Shown here: piece after piece, positions 15,428 to 22,999 of the stretch
Layout of the letters: each line of letters starts with the position of its first letter
How positions within the stretch are numbered: position 1 is the first letter of the stretch
Assembly (NCBI GenBank): GCA_019637195.1
Contig: JAHBWA010000062.1
Coordinates: 1-47,222 of the forward strand
Reading direction: 5' to 3'
DNA from: Labilithrix sp.
GTDB taxonomy: Bacteria > Myxococcota_A > Polyangia > Polyangiales > Polyangiaceae
DNA length: 47,222 nt
Program-made: the position numbers and the translations under genes
Notes under the pieces: model-generated
Seen by the model: the letters and a program-made list of their open reading frames with translations, nothing else
Told to the model about the DNA's origin: nothing
Database searches by the model: none

Positions 15428-16516
15428 ATGCGCTGCCATCGTGCTGCACGGCGGTCGATGGCGCGCGCGGCGCTCGTCGTCGTGCTCGCGCTCGGGCTTC
15501 TTCCGGGCGTGGCGCGCGCGGAGTCGTCGTTCGCGCTGGCGTGGCGCGATCGGCCGGGCGCGTGCGTCACGGCGGCGGCCCTCCGCGCGGTCGTGGTGGA
15601 GAAGCTCGCTCGCGATCCGTTCACGGATCGCGAGCGCGCCGACATCGTCATCGAGGGGGAGGAGGCGGCTCCGACGGGCGGTCGTCTGCGCGCGCGCGTG
15701 CAGGAGCGGACTCGCGACGGCGCCGTGCTCGGCTCGCGCGAGATCGACGCGGAGAGCTGCCCTCGCCTCGTCCGCGCGACGGGGATCGTCGTCGCGCTCT
15801 TCGTGAAGGCGAGCGAAGAGCGCGAGCCGGGAGAAGAGCGCGGACCGGGAGAGGAGCACGCCGGACAGGACGAGCCGGCCGTCGGACGAGAGACGCCGCC
15901 GGAGGTGCGCGCGCCGCCGGAGCCCAGCGCGCCGCCGGTGACGTCGCCGCGCCCGCCGCTGCGCGACGGGCCGCCGCCCGCCGAGCGAAGGCGTCCGTTC
16001 GAGCTGTCGCTCGGGCTCGGGGCCGCCGCCGCGGTCGGGGTCCTGCCGTCCGCGAGCGCGGGGCTGCGCGGCGTGGCCCGGCTCGAGCGCGCGAGCTCTC
16101 GCTGGAGCTTCGAATGGACCGGCGGCTACACGCTCCCGCAGCCGTTCCGCAGCCGCGCGGTCCGCGGGACGCTGGCTGCGGTCGATCAGCAGGTCCGGGC
16201 GTGCGTGGACCTGCGCCCGGCGCGCGGCGTCCGGCTCGACGCCTGCGGAGGCGCCTTCTGGGGAGCGATCGTTCCGCGCACGGCTGGGCTGACCGAGGAG
16301 GACCACTCGTGGCGGCCGCTCGCCGGGCCAGCGGCGGCCCTCGCGGCTCAGCTTCGAGACGGGACGCGCTCGGGCCGGCTGGAGCTGGGGATCGCGGCGC
16401 CGGTGGTGGGTCGCACGCTCTATTTCCAGAGCGTCGAAGGTGAACCGGAGCGGCTCTACTCGACCGGCCGGGTCATCTTTTTCGTCGGAGTGAGCGGTCT
16501 CCTCACGATTTTGTAA
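15428..16516 (+). CDS. Exported hypothetical protein with Pro/Glu-rich linker
   Basis: I do not recognise this 362-residue protein by name, but it resembles a type found beside ECF sigma/anti-sigma pairs in myxobacteria. It has a signal peptide ending GLLPGVARAES. An N-terminal domain (about 35-130) has two Cys (GACVTAAAL and ESCPRLV) and resembles the start of periplasmic 'CXXX' sensor-like proteins. A charged Glu/Pro linker covers about 130-195. The C-terminal half is Gly-rich with alternating hydrophobic and polar residues (FELSLGLGAAAAVG, RLELGIAAPVVGRTLYF) and ends in aromatic-rich strands, so it looks like an outer-membrane beta-barrel domain. The start could also be ATG 15458. It ends 31 bp before the sigma gene. 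Confidence 0.62.
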   Translation: MRCHRAARRSMARAALVVVLALGLLPGVARAESSFALAWRDRPGACVTAAALRAVVVEKLARDPFTDRERADIVIEGEEAAPTGGRLRARVQERTRDGAVLGSREIDAESCPRLVRATGIVVALFVKASEEREPGEERGPGEEHAGQDEPAVGRETPPEVRAPPEPSAPPVTSPRPPLRDGPPPAERRRPFELSLGLGAAAAVGVLPSASAGLRGVARLERASSRWSFEWTGGYTLPQPFRSRAVRGTLAAVDQQVRACVDLRPARGVRLDACGGAFWGAIVPRTAGLTEEDHSWRPLAGPAAALAAQLRDGTRSGRLELGIAAPVVGRTLYFQSVEGEPERLYSTGRVIFFVGVSGLLTIL

Positions 16517-16535
16517 TAATGCGCGGGCGGCTGGG

Positions 16536-16551
16536 GCACTGCTCCCAGTGC
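16536..16551 (+). promoter_or_regulatory. Hairpin covering the ECF sigma start codon
   Basis: The stem GCACTG / CAGTGC (6 bp, loop CTCC) includes the GTG at 16548-16550 in its right arm. If that GTG is the true start, the fold would hide it from the ribosome and give translational control. If the real start is GTG 16605, the hairpin is simply in the leader or acts as a weak terminator of the preceding gene. Confidence 0.3.
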
Positions 16552-17123
16552 GGGCAGTTTCGCTACCCAGCCTCGCTTCGACCGATGCGGCGGCATCTCT
16601 CCAAGTGAGCGCGGTCCCCGACATAGGGGCGATCTTTCGCGAGCACGGCCCGTTCGTTTACACGATCCTGCGGAGCCTCGGCGTGCATCCGTCCGACGTG
16701 GACGACGCGTTCCAGGAGGTCTTCGTCGTCATCCACCAGAAGCTCGCCGCGTACGAGCAGCGGGGGACGCTGCGGTCGTGGGTCTACGGGATCTGCGTGC
16801 GGGTGACGTTCCGCTTCCGGCGCCGAGCCGGCCAGGCGCGCGAGATCGTCACCGAGGAGGTGCCGGAGACAGCCGATCCGATGACGCCGGCCGAGCATCT
16901 CCGAGAGCGACAGGCGCGCGAGATCTTGTGCGAGATCCTCGACGAGCTCGACGACGACAAGCGCGCCGTGTTCGTGCTCTTCGAGCTGGAGGGGCTGCCG
17001 ATGCACGAGGTGGCCGAGTCGGTCCAGTGCCCGCTCCAGACCGCCTACTCCCGGCTTCGCGCGGCGCGCGAAGCGGTGAACGCCGCCGTCGGCCGCCATC
17101 AGGCGCGGAGGGATTTCAGATGA
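16548..17123 (+). CDS. ECF-type RNA polymerase sigma factor
   Basis: This 191-residue group IV sigma factor has region 2 spanning about residues 28-95: HGPFVYTILRSLGVHPSDVD, then DAFQEVFVVIHQKLAAYEQ and LRSWVYGICVRVTFRFRRRA. Region 4 spans about 135-180: ILDELDDDKRAVFVLFELEG, MHEVAESVQCPLQTAYSRLR. The sequence is typical of myxobacterial ECF factors with downstream membrane partners. The start is uncertain (GTG 16548 or GTG 16605), because region 2 begins well inside. The stop overlaps the ATG of the next gene (ATGA), so it is made together with that membrane protein, its probable anti-sigma. Target promoters are unknown; the lipoprotein operon beginning 106 bp after the pair is a candidate. 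Confidence 0.9.
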   Translation: MRAVSLPSLASTDAAASLQVSAVPDIGAIFREHGPFVYTILRSLGVHPSDVDDAFQEVFVVIHQKLAAYEQRGTLRSWVYGICVRVTFRFRRRAGQAREIVTEEVPETADPMTPAEHLRERQAREILCEILDELDDDKRAVFVLFELEGLPMHEVAESVQCPLQTAYSRLRAAREAVNAAVGRHQARRDFR

Positions 17124-17803
17124 GCCAAGACCCGATCCGCCTCGTCGACCTCCGTGATCCGCCGTCGCCCGAGGCCGAGCTCGTGCGTGACCTCATCCGC
17201 GCGCAAGCGAGGGTGCGGCCTCCGCCCGGGAAGATGGAGGAGCTCGCCGTCCGGCTCGGACCGATGCTGACGTCCGGCCCCCCGACGGGCCGGTCGGCGC
17301 CGTGGCTGGGCCTGGCCGCCGCCGCCGTCGCGACGGTCGCGCTCGTCGGCGTGACCTTGTCGATGACCGGGGCCGCGGGCGTGGAGGCGACGACAGCGCC
17401 GGCGCCGCCGCTCGCGCGTCCGGCGCCGCCGCCTGCCTCGGTCGACGCGCCGCCGGTCGCCGCCGTCTCGGTCGACGCGCTGCCGAGCGTGGTGTTGCCG
17501 AAGCCGCCGGCGCCCGCCCTCGCGCCGACGCCGCGCTGCGACGACGTCTCGCTCGTCGACACCGCCGACACGGAGCTTCGCGCGGGCAACCCGTCGCGCG
17601 CGCTCGCCGTCGCGCGCGAGCACGAGCAGCGCTGTCCGGCGGGCGCTCTCGTTCAGGAGCGGGAGCGCATCGCGATCGAAGCGCTCGTCGACCTCGGCCG
17701 TTCCGATCAGGCACGTGCCCGCGCGCGCGCCTTCGAGGAGCGCTATCCGTCCTCGCCGCACGTGGGCCGGATCCGGCGGGCGCTCGAGCGCCTCCCGAGG
17801 TAG
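17120..17803 (+). CDS. Single-pass membrane protein, putative anti-sigma
   Basis: This 227-residue protein has a cytoplasmic N-terminus (about 58 residues), one transmembrane helix (APWLGLAAAAVATVALVGVT, about 56-75), an Ala/Pro linker, and a periplasmic C-terminal domain. The C-terminal helices ADTELRAGNPSRALAVAREH and IEALVDLGRSDQARARARAF resemble TPR units. Two Cys (PRCDD and QRCPAG) may form a disulfide outside. There is no zinc-finger anti-sigma motif (H-x3-C-x2-C), so if it controls the ECF factor it does so by another fold. The assignment rests on the ATGA overlap with the sigma gene, the membrane topology and the common occurrence of this pairing in myxobacteria; it is inference. Confidence 0.72.
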   Translation: MSQDPIRLVDLRDPPSPEAELVRDLIRAQARVRPPPGKMEELAVRLGPMLTSGPPTGRSAPWLGLAAAAVATVALVGVTLSMTGAAGVEATTAPAPPLARPAPPPASVDAPPVAAVSVDALPSVVLPKPPAPALAPTPRCDDVSLVDTADTELRAGNPSRALAVAREHEQRCPAGALVQERERIAIEALVDLGRSDQARARARAFEERYPSSPHVGRIRRALERLPR

Positions 17804-17838
17804 CCGGCGCCCGCCCTCCCAAGTCCGGTCATGCATCC

Positions 17839-17854
17839 GAGCACGCGCGTGCTC
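17839..17854. promoter_or_regulatory. 16-bp perfect palindrome before the lipoprotein operon
   Basis: The sequence GAGCACGCGCGTGCTC is its own complement. It lies in the 106-bp gap between the anti-sigma-like gene and the first lipoprotein, 56 bp before the latter. It could be an operator for the operon or the terminator of the sigma unit; the absence of a T-tract leaves both open. Confidence 0.4.
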
Positions 17855-17909
17855 TTCCGAGTCCGTCCCGTGGGCACCTCCCAGACCCGTTCGTGAGCAG
17901 CGAGTGAGC

Positions 17910-19094
17910 ATGAAACCTTCGAGCGTGGTGGCCGTCTTCACCGTTGCGACCTTGGCGTTGGCCTGGGGATGCTCTCGCACCGACGAGCGCCTCGGCGTCG
18001 AGGTCGGGCCGCCGCCGGGGCAGTTCGGCGGAGGGGACGCCGGGCCGGACGCCGAGCCCGACCCGCGCGAGCTCATCGCGTACTGCCCGTCGAACAGCTG
18101 TCCGCCCGGCTGGACGACGTGCCCGAGCTCTCGCTTCCCGTGCGACGTCAACCTGCGGCTCGATCCGAACAACTGCGGCGCGTGCGGGTTCACCTGCCCG
18201 ACGGGGAGCGGGTGGGAGACGTTCTCCTGCGTCGCGGGCAGCTGCGTGATGCAGTGCAACGCCGCGCTCGACGCGCTCGATTGCGACGGCGTGGTCGACA
18301 ACGGCTGCGAGACGACGACGCGCGACGACGACAACTGCGGGGCCTGCGGGATCAAGTGCACCGGGGGCGCGCGCTGCCAGTGGCAAGACGGCCCCGGCAG
18401 CGCCACCGCGTGCGGCTGCCCCGCCGGCCAGATCGACTGTGGCCTCTGCACCGATCCGTCCTCCAACGACAGCCACTGCGGCGCGTGCAATAACGCGTGC
18501 GATCCGACGGCCGGCGGCGAGCCCAGCTACCCGAACAGCTACTACGGCTGCAGCAGCGGCGCCTGCGGGGCGCTCAAGTGTCGAGGCTACTTCGCCGACT
18601 GCGACAAAGTCGCCACGAACGGCTGTGAGACCTCGATGGTGTCGGACTCCGACTGCGGCGGCTGCGGGAACGCGTGTCCTGCGGGGCAGCAGTGCCGCCT
18701 CGACCCGAACGGCAAGCCCGCCTGCATGTGCCCTGACGGGCTCACCCTCTGCGAGCTCGGGTGCAACGGCGACGTCTGCTCGGGGTTCTGCACGGACGTG
18801 ACGTCGGACAGCGCGAACTGCGGGCGCTGCGGGGTGGCCTGCTCGAACGCCGGTCTGGATCCCGGCGCGCGCCGGACGTGCGACTACGGGGCGTGCGTGG
18901 TCCGGTGCCAGGACGGCTACGCCGACTGCAACAGCAGCGAGGCCGACGGTTGCGAGGTCGACACCCGGAGCGATCCGCGAAACTGCGGGGGGTGCGGTCG
19001 CGCGTGCGACGCCGTCGCCGGGCAGGCGTGCGTGGGCGGGCAGTGCGTGGTGGAGCCTTGCGACGTCGCCGACGCGGGAGAGGTCGCGCGATGA
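17910..19094 (+). CDS. Cys-rich repeat lipoprotein (lipoprotein operon, gene 1)
   Basis: This 394-residue exported protein has more than 50 Cys. The signal MKPSSVVAVFTVATLALAWGC ends in a lipobox-like AWGC, followed by an Asp/Gly/Pro linker. The body consists of myxobacterial disulfide-rich repeats built on N-C-G-x-C-G-x-x-C (NCGACGFTC, NCGACGIKC, HCGACNNAC, DCGGCGNAC, NCGRCGVAC, NCGGCGRAC), alternating with D-C-D-x-V-x-x-N-G-C-E-type units (LDCDGVVDNGCET, ADCDKVATNGCET, ADCNSSEADGCEV). These repeats resemble stacked small disulfide knots and would give a long rigid stalk on the cell surface. The gene ends by overlapping the next start (ATGA). Export and repeats are certain; a structural or adhesive role is inference. 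Confidence 0.88.
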   Translation: MKPSSVVAVFTVATLALAWGCSRTDERLGVEVGPPPGQFGGGDAGPDAEPDPRELIAYCPSNSCPPGWTTCPSSRFPCDVNLRLDPNNCGACGFTCPTGSGWETFSCVAGSCVMQCNAALDALDCDGVVDNGCETTTRDDDNCGACGIKCTGGARCQWQDGPGSATACGCPAGQIDCGLCTDPSSNDSHCGACNNACDPTAGGEPSYPNSYYGCSSGACGALKCRGYFADCDKVATNGCETSMVSDSDCGGCGNACPAGQQCRLDPNGKPACMCPDGLTLCELGCNGDVCSGFCTDVTSDSANCGRCGVACSNAGLDPGARRTCDYGACVVRCQDGYADCNSSEADGCEVDTRSDPRNCGGCGRACDAVAGQACVGGQCVVEPCDVADAGEVAR

Positions 19095-20272
19095 AGACGA
19101 GCCGATCGATCTTCGCGCTGGGCGCGCTGTCGCTCGCGACGGCGAGCGCGCTGGTCGGCGCCTGCGCGTCCGACGAGAGCCCGGACCTCGCGCCCGAGGA
19201 CCGGAGGGTCGCGGTCCCCACGAACGACGGCGCGCCGGCCGAGGCGGGCGACGCGGAGGCGGGGCCGTGCACCACGGACGACTGCGAGCTCTTCCCGGAG
19301 AGCTGCGCGGCGGACGTCCTCTGCCCCGCCGGCGTCTTCGATCCCGTCGATCCGACGAAGGGCCTCGACTGGCGGACGCGCGTGAGCGCGCTCCGCGGTC
19401 GCTCGGCGACCGACGTCTGGCTCGTCGGCACCGTCGGCGCCGCCGGCCACTTCGACGGCGCGACGTGGAAGACGTCCGACCTCGGCTCGACCGAGTCGCA
19501 GCGCTTCCTCTGGCTCTCCGGGGGCGGCGAGGTCGCGTTCGGCTCGCTCGACCGGATCTACGCGCGCGGGCTCGGGCCGAGCGACGCCGGCCTGTCCGCC
19601 GGCGGCTGGGTGAACCTCGGCTCGGTCGCGGCGCCGCCCGGCTACGGCAGGAACGTCACCGCCGCGTGGGCGCCGCCCGGGGCGAGCACGCTCTGGATCG
19701 CCACGGACAGGGACCTCTGGCGCCTCGACAGCTCGGGCGGCACGTTCGCGGCGCGCCCGGGGATCGCCGCGTCGGTGTGCAACGCGATCCCGTGCAAGTC
19801 GTTGCAGAGCCTGCACGGCGCCTCCGCGGGCACGCTCTGGGCGGTCGGCGACGTGGGCGCGGCCGTCCGCATCACGGGCGCCGACGGCGACGCGCCCGAG
19901 GCGACGCCGTCGAACACGACGACGTGGACGGGCCTCGCCGGCGTCTGGGCCGCGTCGGACACGGAGGCGTGGGCGGTCGGCGGGGGCGGCACCATCCTCC
20001 ACAACACCGGCGCACGGCTCGCCTGGGAGGTCGTCTCGGGCGTGCCGACGAACGAGGACCTGAACGCCGTCTGGGGCACGTCGGCGTCCGACATCTGGGC
20101 GGTGGGCGATGCGGGCGTCGTCCTCCACTACGATGGCGCCGCGTGGTCGCGCGTGAAGATCGCGGGGCTCGGCGCGCGGCGGCCGGACCTCTCCACCGTG
20201 TGGTCGCCCGGGCCGGGGCGGGTCTGGATCGGGGGCCAAGGAGTCGTGCTCGCCCTCGGAGGGAAGTCATGA
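19091..20272 (+). CDS. Propeller-like lipoprotein (lipoprotein operon, gene 2)
   Basis: This 393-residue lipoprotein has signal MKTSRSIFALGALSLATASA and lipobox VGAC. The mature protein has repeated strands with W/F-x-G and D-x-W-x-V-G cores (DVWLVGTVGAAGHFDGATWK, LWAVGDVGAAVRI, EAWAVGGGGTILHNTG, DIWAVGDAGVVLHYDGAAWS, RVWIGGQGVVLAL). This resembles photosynthesis-stability-factor or BNR-type beta-propellers, about five to six blades. Two short Cys clusters occur (GPCTTDDCELFPESCAADVLC and VCNAIPC). Such 'DVWAVG' propellers are frequent in myxobacteria, often without a known substrate. It is translationally coupled on both sides by four-base overlaps. Confidence 0.85.
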   Translation: MKTSRSIFALGALSLATASALVGACASDESPDLAPEDRRVAVPTNDGAPAEAGDAEAGPCTTDDCELFPESCAADVLCPAGVFDPVDPTKGLDWRTRVSALRGRSATDVWLVGTVGAAGHFDGATWKTSDLGSTESQRFLWLSGGGEVAFGSLDRIYARGLGPSDAGLSAGGWVNLGSVAAPPGYGRNVTAAWAPPGASTLWIATDRDLWRLDSSGGTFAARPGIAASVCNAIPCKSLQSLHGASAGTLWAVGDVGAAVRITGADGDAPEATPSNTTTWTGLAGVWAASDTEAWAVGGGGTILHNTGARLAWEVVSGVPTNEDLNAVWGTSASDIWAVGDAGVVLHYDGAAWSRVKIAGLGARRPDLSTVWSPGPGRVWIGGQGVVLALGGKS

Positions 20273-21690
20273 GACGCATCGTTTTGTTCGTCTGCGGCGC
20301 GTCCGCGCTTGCGGCGGTGGTCGCCTGCGCGACGTCGGACGACGAAGGTTCGTCGCTGCTGCCGCGCGACGACGCCGGGTCGACCTCCGTGCCGGAGGCG
20401 GCGGCCGCTGCCGACGGCGGCGGGATCCGTGACGCGGGAGGCCCGACCATCTCGTGGTGCAGCGACGCGGGGTGGTGCGCGACGTCGCTGCCCGATCCCG
20501 ACCTGAGGGTGACCGACATCTGGCCGTTCGACGAGCGCGCCTTCGCGATCGCGGAGAGCGACACGCTCGGCACGAAGGTGCTCGAGTGGACGGAGTCGAC
20601 CGAGTCGTGGGCGTACATCGACGACAACAGCCAGAACGCCTACGGCGGAGGCCAGTACGCCGGGAAGATCTGGGCGCCGAGCGAGGACGAGATCTACTAC
20701 GGCGTCGCGCCCGGGCGCGTCTACCACGGGACGCGCACCGCGCCGTCGTCGCCCTGGACGTGGGAGTCCAGCGAGCTCGCCTACGACGGACCCGACGCCG
20801 GTCCCGATCGCGATCCAGGGCGTCCCTGGTACCGCAAGTTCCTCGTCGCCCAGCACTTCGCGTCGCTCGGCGTCTGGGGCACCTCGCGCGACGACGTCTA
20901 CGCGTGGTACGGAAACACGATCTTCCACAAGAAGAGCGTCGACGGCGGCGCGCCCGAGTGGGTCGCCGAGTACGTCGCGGACGATCCCGACGCGCCGGAC
21001 GACGCCTTCTTCGTCTTCGGCGCCGATGGATCGAGCGCCGACGACGTCTGGTTCGTGGGTGGCCGCGGTCACTACAACGCCGAGAGCACCGGCATCGACC
21101 CGTGCCCCATGATCGTCCGTCGAGCACCGGACGGCTACCGACGGATCCTCGACTACAGGGTGAGCGGGACGACGTGCCAGCCGAAGGCGGGGGCGCTGCA
21201 CTTCTTCCTCGACGTCGAGATCCCGGGGTTCGGCCGGTTCACGATCCCCTGGACGCAGCCCGGGTGGACGACGAGCGTAGCCTCGACGCGACCGGGCGCG
21301 ATCGCCTCCATCCTGGACTCGACGCACCTCGGGTTCGTCGACTCTACGGACGCCGGCAGCGCGCGCTTGAACACCGTCGGCGCGCGCTCCGCCGGTCCCG
21401 CGTTCTCTCCGCTCCTCGGCTCGATCTGGATCCACGGCGACAAGGCGTGGATGAGCGGCTGGGGTCTCGTGCTCGACGTCGAGAACAAGCCCGACGCCTG
21501 GGCCGCCTCGCTCGGGGTCCACCCGCCGGGCAAGCCGCCCGCGTCCGAGGAGGGCGCCTCGTACACCATCTCCACGACGGCGCTCAACGGCGCGCCCATC
21601 GACACGATGCTCCTCCAGGTGCGCGGCAGCTCCAACACCAACCTCTGGGCCGTCGGGTCTCGATATGCACTCCACAAGAAGACACCCTGA
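20269..21690 (+). CDS. Propeller-like lipoprotein (lipoprotein operon, gene 3)
   Basis: This 473-residue lipoprotein has signal MRRIVLFVCGASALAA and lipobox VVAC, followed by a Ser/Asp/Ala-rich linker. The body shows spaced aromatic strands (DIWPFDERAFAIAE, KIWAPSEDEIYYGV, GVWGTSRDDVYAWYGNTIFH, DVWFVGGRGHYN, SIWIHGDKAWMSG, NLWAVGSRYALHK) of the same general propeller style as gene 2 but more divergent and longer. This suggests an ancient duplication followed by divergence. Four Cys are present in the mature part near WCSDAGWCATSLPD and DPCPMI. Its stop lies 26 bp inside the next gene. The ligand is unknown. Confidence 0.82.
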   Translation: MRRIVLFVCGASALAAVVACATSDDEGSSLLPRDDAGSTSVPEAAAAADGGGIRDAGGPTISWCSDAGWCATSLPDPDLRVTDIWPFDERAFAIAESDTLGTKVLEWTESTESWAYIDDNSQNAYGGGQYAGKIWAPSEDEIYYGVAPGRVYHGTRTAPSSPWTWESSELAYDGPDAGPDRDPGRPWYRKFLVAQHFASLGVWGTSRDDVYAWYGNTIFHKKSVDGGAPEWVAEYVADDPDAPDDAFFVFGADGSSADDVWFVGGRGHYNAESTGIDPCPMIVRRAPDGYRRILDYRVSGTTCQPKAGALHFFLDVEIPGFGRFTIPWTQPGWTTSVASTRPGAIASILDSTHLGFVDSTDAGSARLNTVGARSAGPAFSPLLGSIWIHGDKAWMSGWGLVLDVENKPDAWAASLGVHPPGKPPASEEGASYTISTTALNGAPIDTMLLQVRGSSNTNLWAVGSRYALHKKTP

Positions 21691-22999
21691 CCGTCACCGC
21701 TCCGGGCTGCTCGTCGTCGCCTTCCTCGCGGCGGGCGCGGCCGCCGCGAGCTGCTCGAGCGAAGAAGCGCTCGACTGGCCCGCCGGCGCCCCCGTCGACG
21801 CCTCGAGCGCGCCGCCCGACGCGGGGGCCGAGGCGACGAGCCCGGCCGACGCGGGGCTCGTGGACGCGTCGCCGCTCCCGATCGTCTGCACCTCTCCGCC
21901 GTGCGCGGCGTCGATCGTGACCACGCTCGGCCGCGACGAAGACGATCGCGGCGAGGGCTTCTGCGCCCTCGTCGACGACGGCGCCGTCGCGTGCTGGGGC
22001 GCGAACGGCGCGGGGCAGCTCGGGCGCGGCGAGGCCGCCGGCGCGATCGACAGCGCGAACGCCGCGAAGGTGGTCGGGCTGCCGAAGGTCACCGCGCTCG
22101 ATCACACGTGCGCGATCGACGAGGTCGGCGGCGTGTGGTGCTGGGGGACCGGACCGTTCCTCCGCCCCGACGCCGGCGCGGTGACGACGACCGAGCGCAC
22201 GCCGGTGAAGCTCGAGCTCCCTCCCGCCACGAGCGTGGGGCTCGGCCACGGCGCCGCGTGCGCCACGACCGGCGACGGCCTCCGCTGCTGGGGCGACAAC
22301 GTCGACGGTCAGATCGCGCCGCTCGCGGAGACGGACGTGACGGGAGCGCCGCGGCTCGTGCCGCTCCCGGTCGGCGCGCCGGTTCGCGCGCTGGCGGTGG
22401 GGAAGGCGAGCTTCGTCCTTCGCGAGGACGGCACGCTCGTCACCTGGGGCGGCAACCCGCCGATCGGGCGGCGCTCGCCGATGTTCCCCGATCCGTACCC
22501 GCAGCCGGCCGCGCTCGCCGGGATCGCGGCGGTGGACCTCGTCCACGACAACGCGTGCGCGACGGCGGGCGGCATCGGCTACTGCTGGGGCGCTCGCGTG
22601 ATGGCGAACCAGGGCTCGGTGGTCGACCGCGCGCTCCCCGAGCCCGTCGTCGCGCCCGAGCCGCTCGTCCAGATCGCGACGACGCGGACGTTCTCGAGCT
22701 CGACAGGCGCGCTGCAGCGCTACCGGTGGTGCGCCGTGGCGATCTCCGGATCCGTCTACTGCTGGGGGCGGAACGAGAGCGGTCAGGCCGGGGACGGGAC
22801 GCAGGACCACGCGCTCGGCGCCGTCTTGGTCCGCGATCTGCCGGCGCCCGCCGCGCAGGTGAGGACGACGCCGAGCACGACGTGCGCGCTCCTCACGAAC
22901 GGCAAGGTCTACTGCTGGGGGGGAAACTACAACGGTCAGCTCGGTAACGGACAGGACAGGGGGCGAACCTCGGTCCCGACAGCGGTGGTGCTTCCATGA
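21665..22999 (+). CDS. RCC1-repeat lipoprotein (lipoprotein operon, gene 4)
   Basis: This 444-residue protein has a long charged N-terminus (MHSTRRHPDRHRS), a hydrophobic signal LLVVAFLAAGAAA, lipobox AASC and a Pro/Asp/Ala linker. RCC1-type repeats follow with cores VACWGANGAGQLGRG, VWCWGTG, LRCWGDNVDGQI, GYCWGARV, VYCWGRNESGQAGDG and VYCWGGNYNGQLGNG, enough for a seven-bladed propeller. It is related to the lipoprotein at 6911-8272 but not close. The ATG at 21665 lies inside the previous gene (26-bp overlap in another frame). The signal peptide starts soon after it, so I trust the overlap; a later in-frame start would delete part of the signal. Confidence 0.86.
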   Translation: MHSTRRHPDRHRSGLLVVAFLAAGAAAASCSSEEALDWPAGAPVDASSAPPDAGAEATSPADAGLVDASPLPIVCTSPPCAASIVTTLGRDEDDRGEGFCALVDDGAVACWGANGAGQLGRGEAAGAIDSANAAKVVGLPKVTALDHTCAIDEVGGVWCWGTGPFLRPDAGAVTTTERTPVKLELPPATSVGLGHGAACATTGDGLRCWGDNVDGQIAPLAETDVTGAPRLVPLPVGAPVRALAVGKASFVLREDGTLVTWGGNPPIGRRSPMFPDPYPQPAALAGIAAVDLVHDNACATAGGIGYCWGARVMANQGSVVDRALPEPVVAPEPLVQIATTRTFSSSTGALQRYRWCAVAISGSVYCWGRNESGQAGDGTQDHALGAVLVRDLPAPAAQVRTTPSTTCALLTNGKVYCWGGNYNGQLGNGQDRGRTSVPTAVVLP

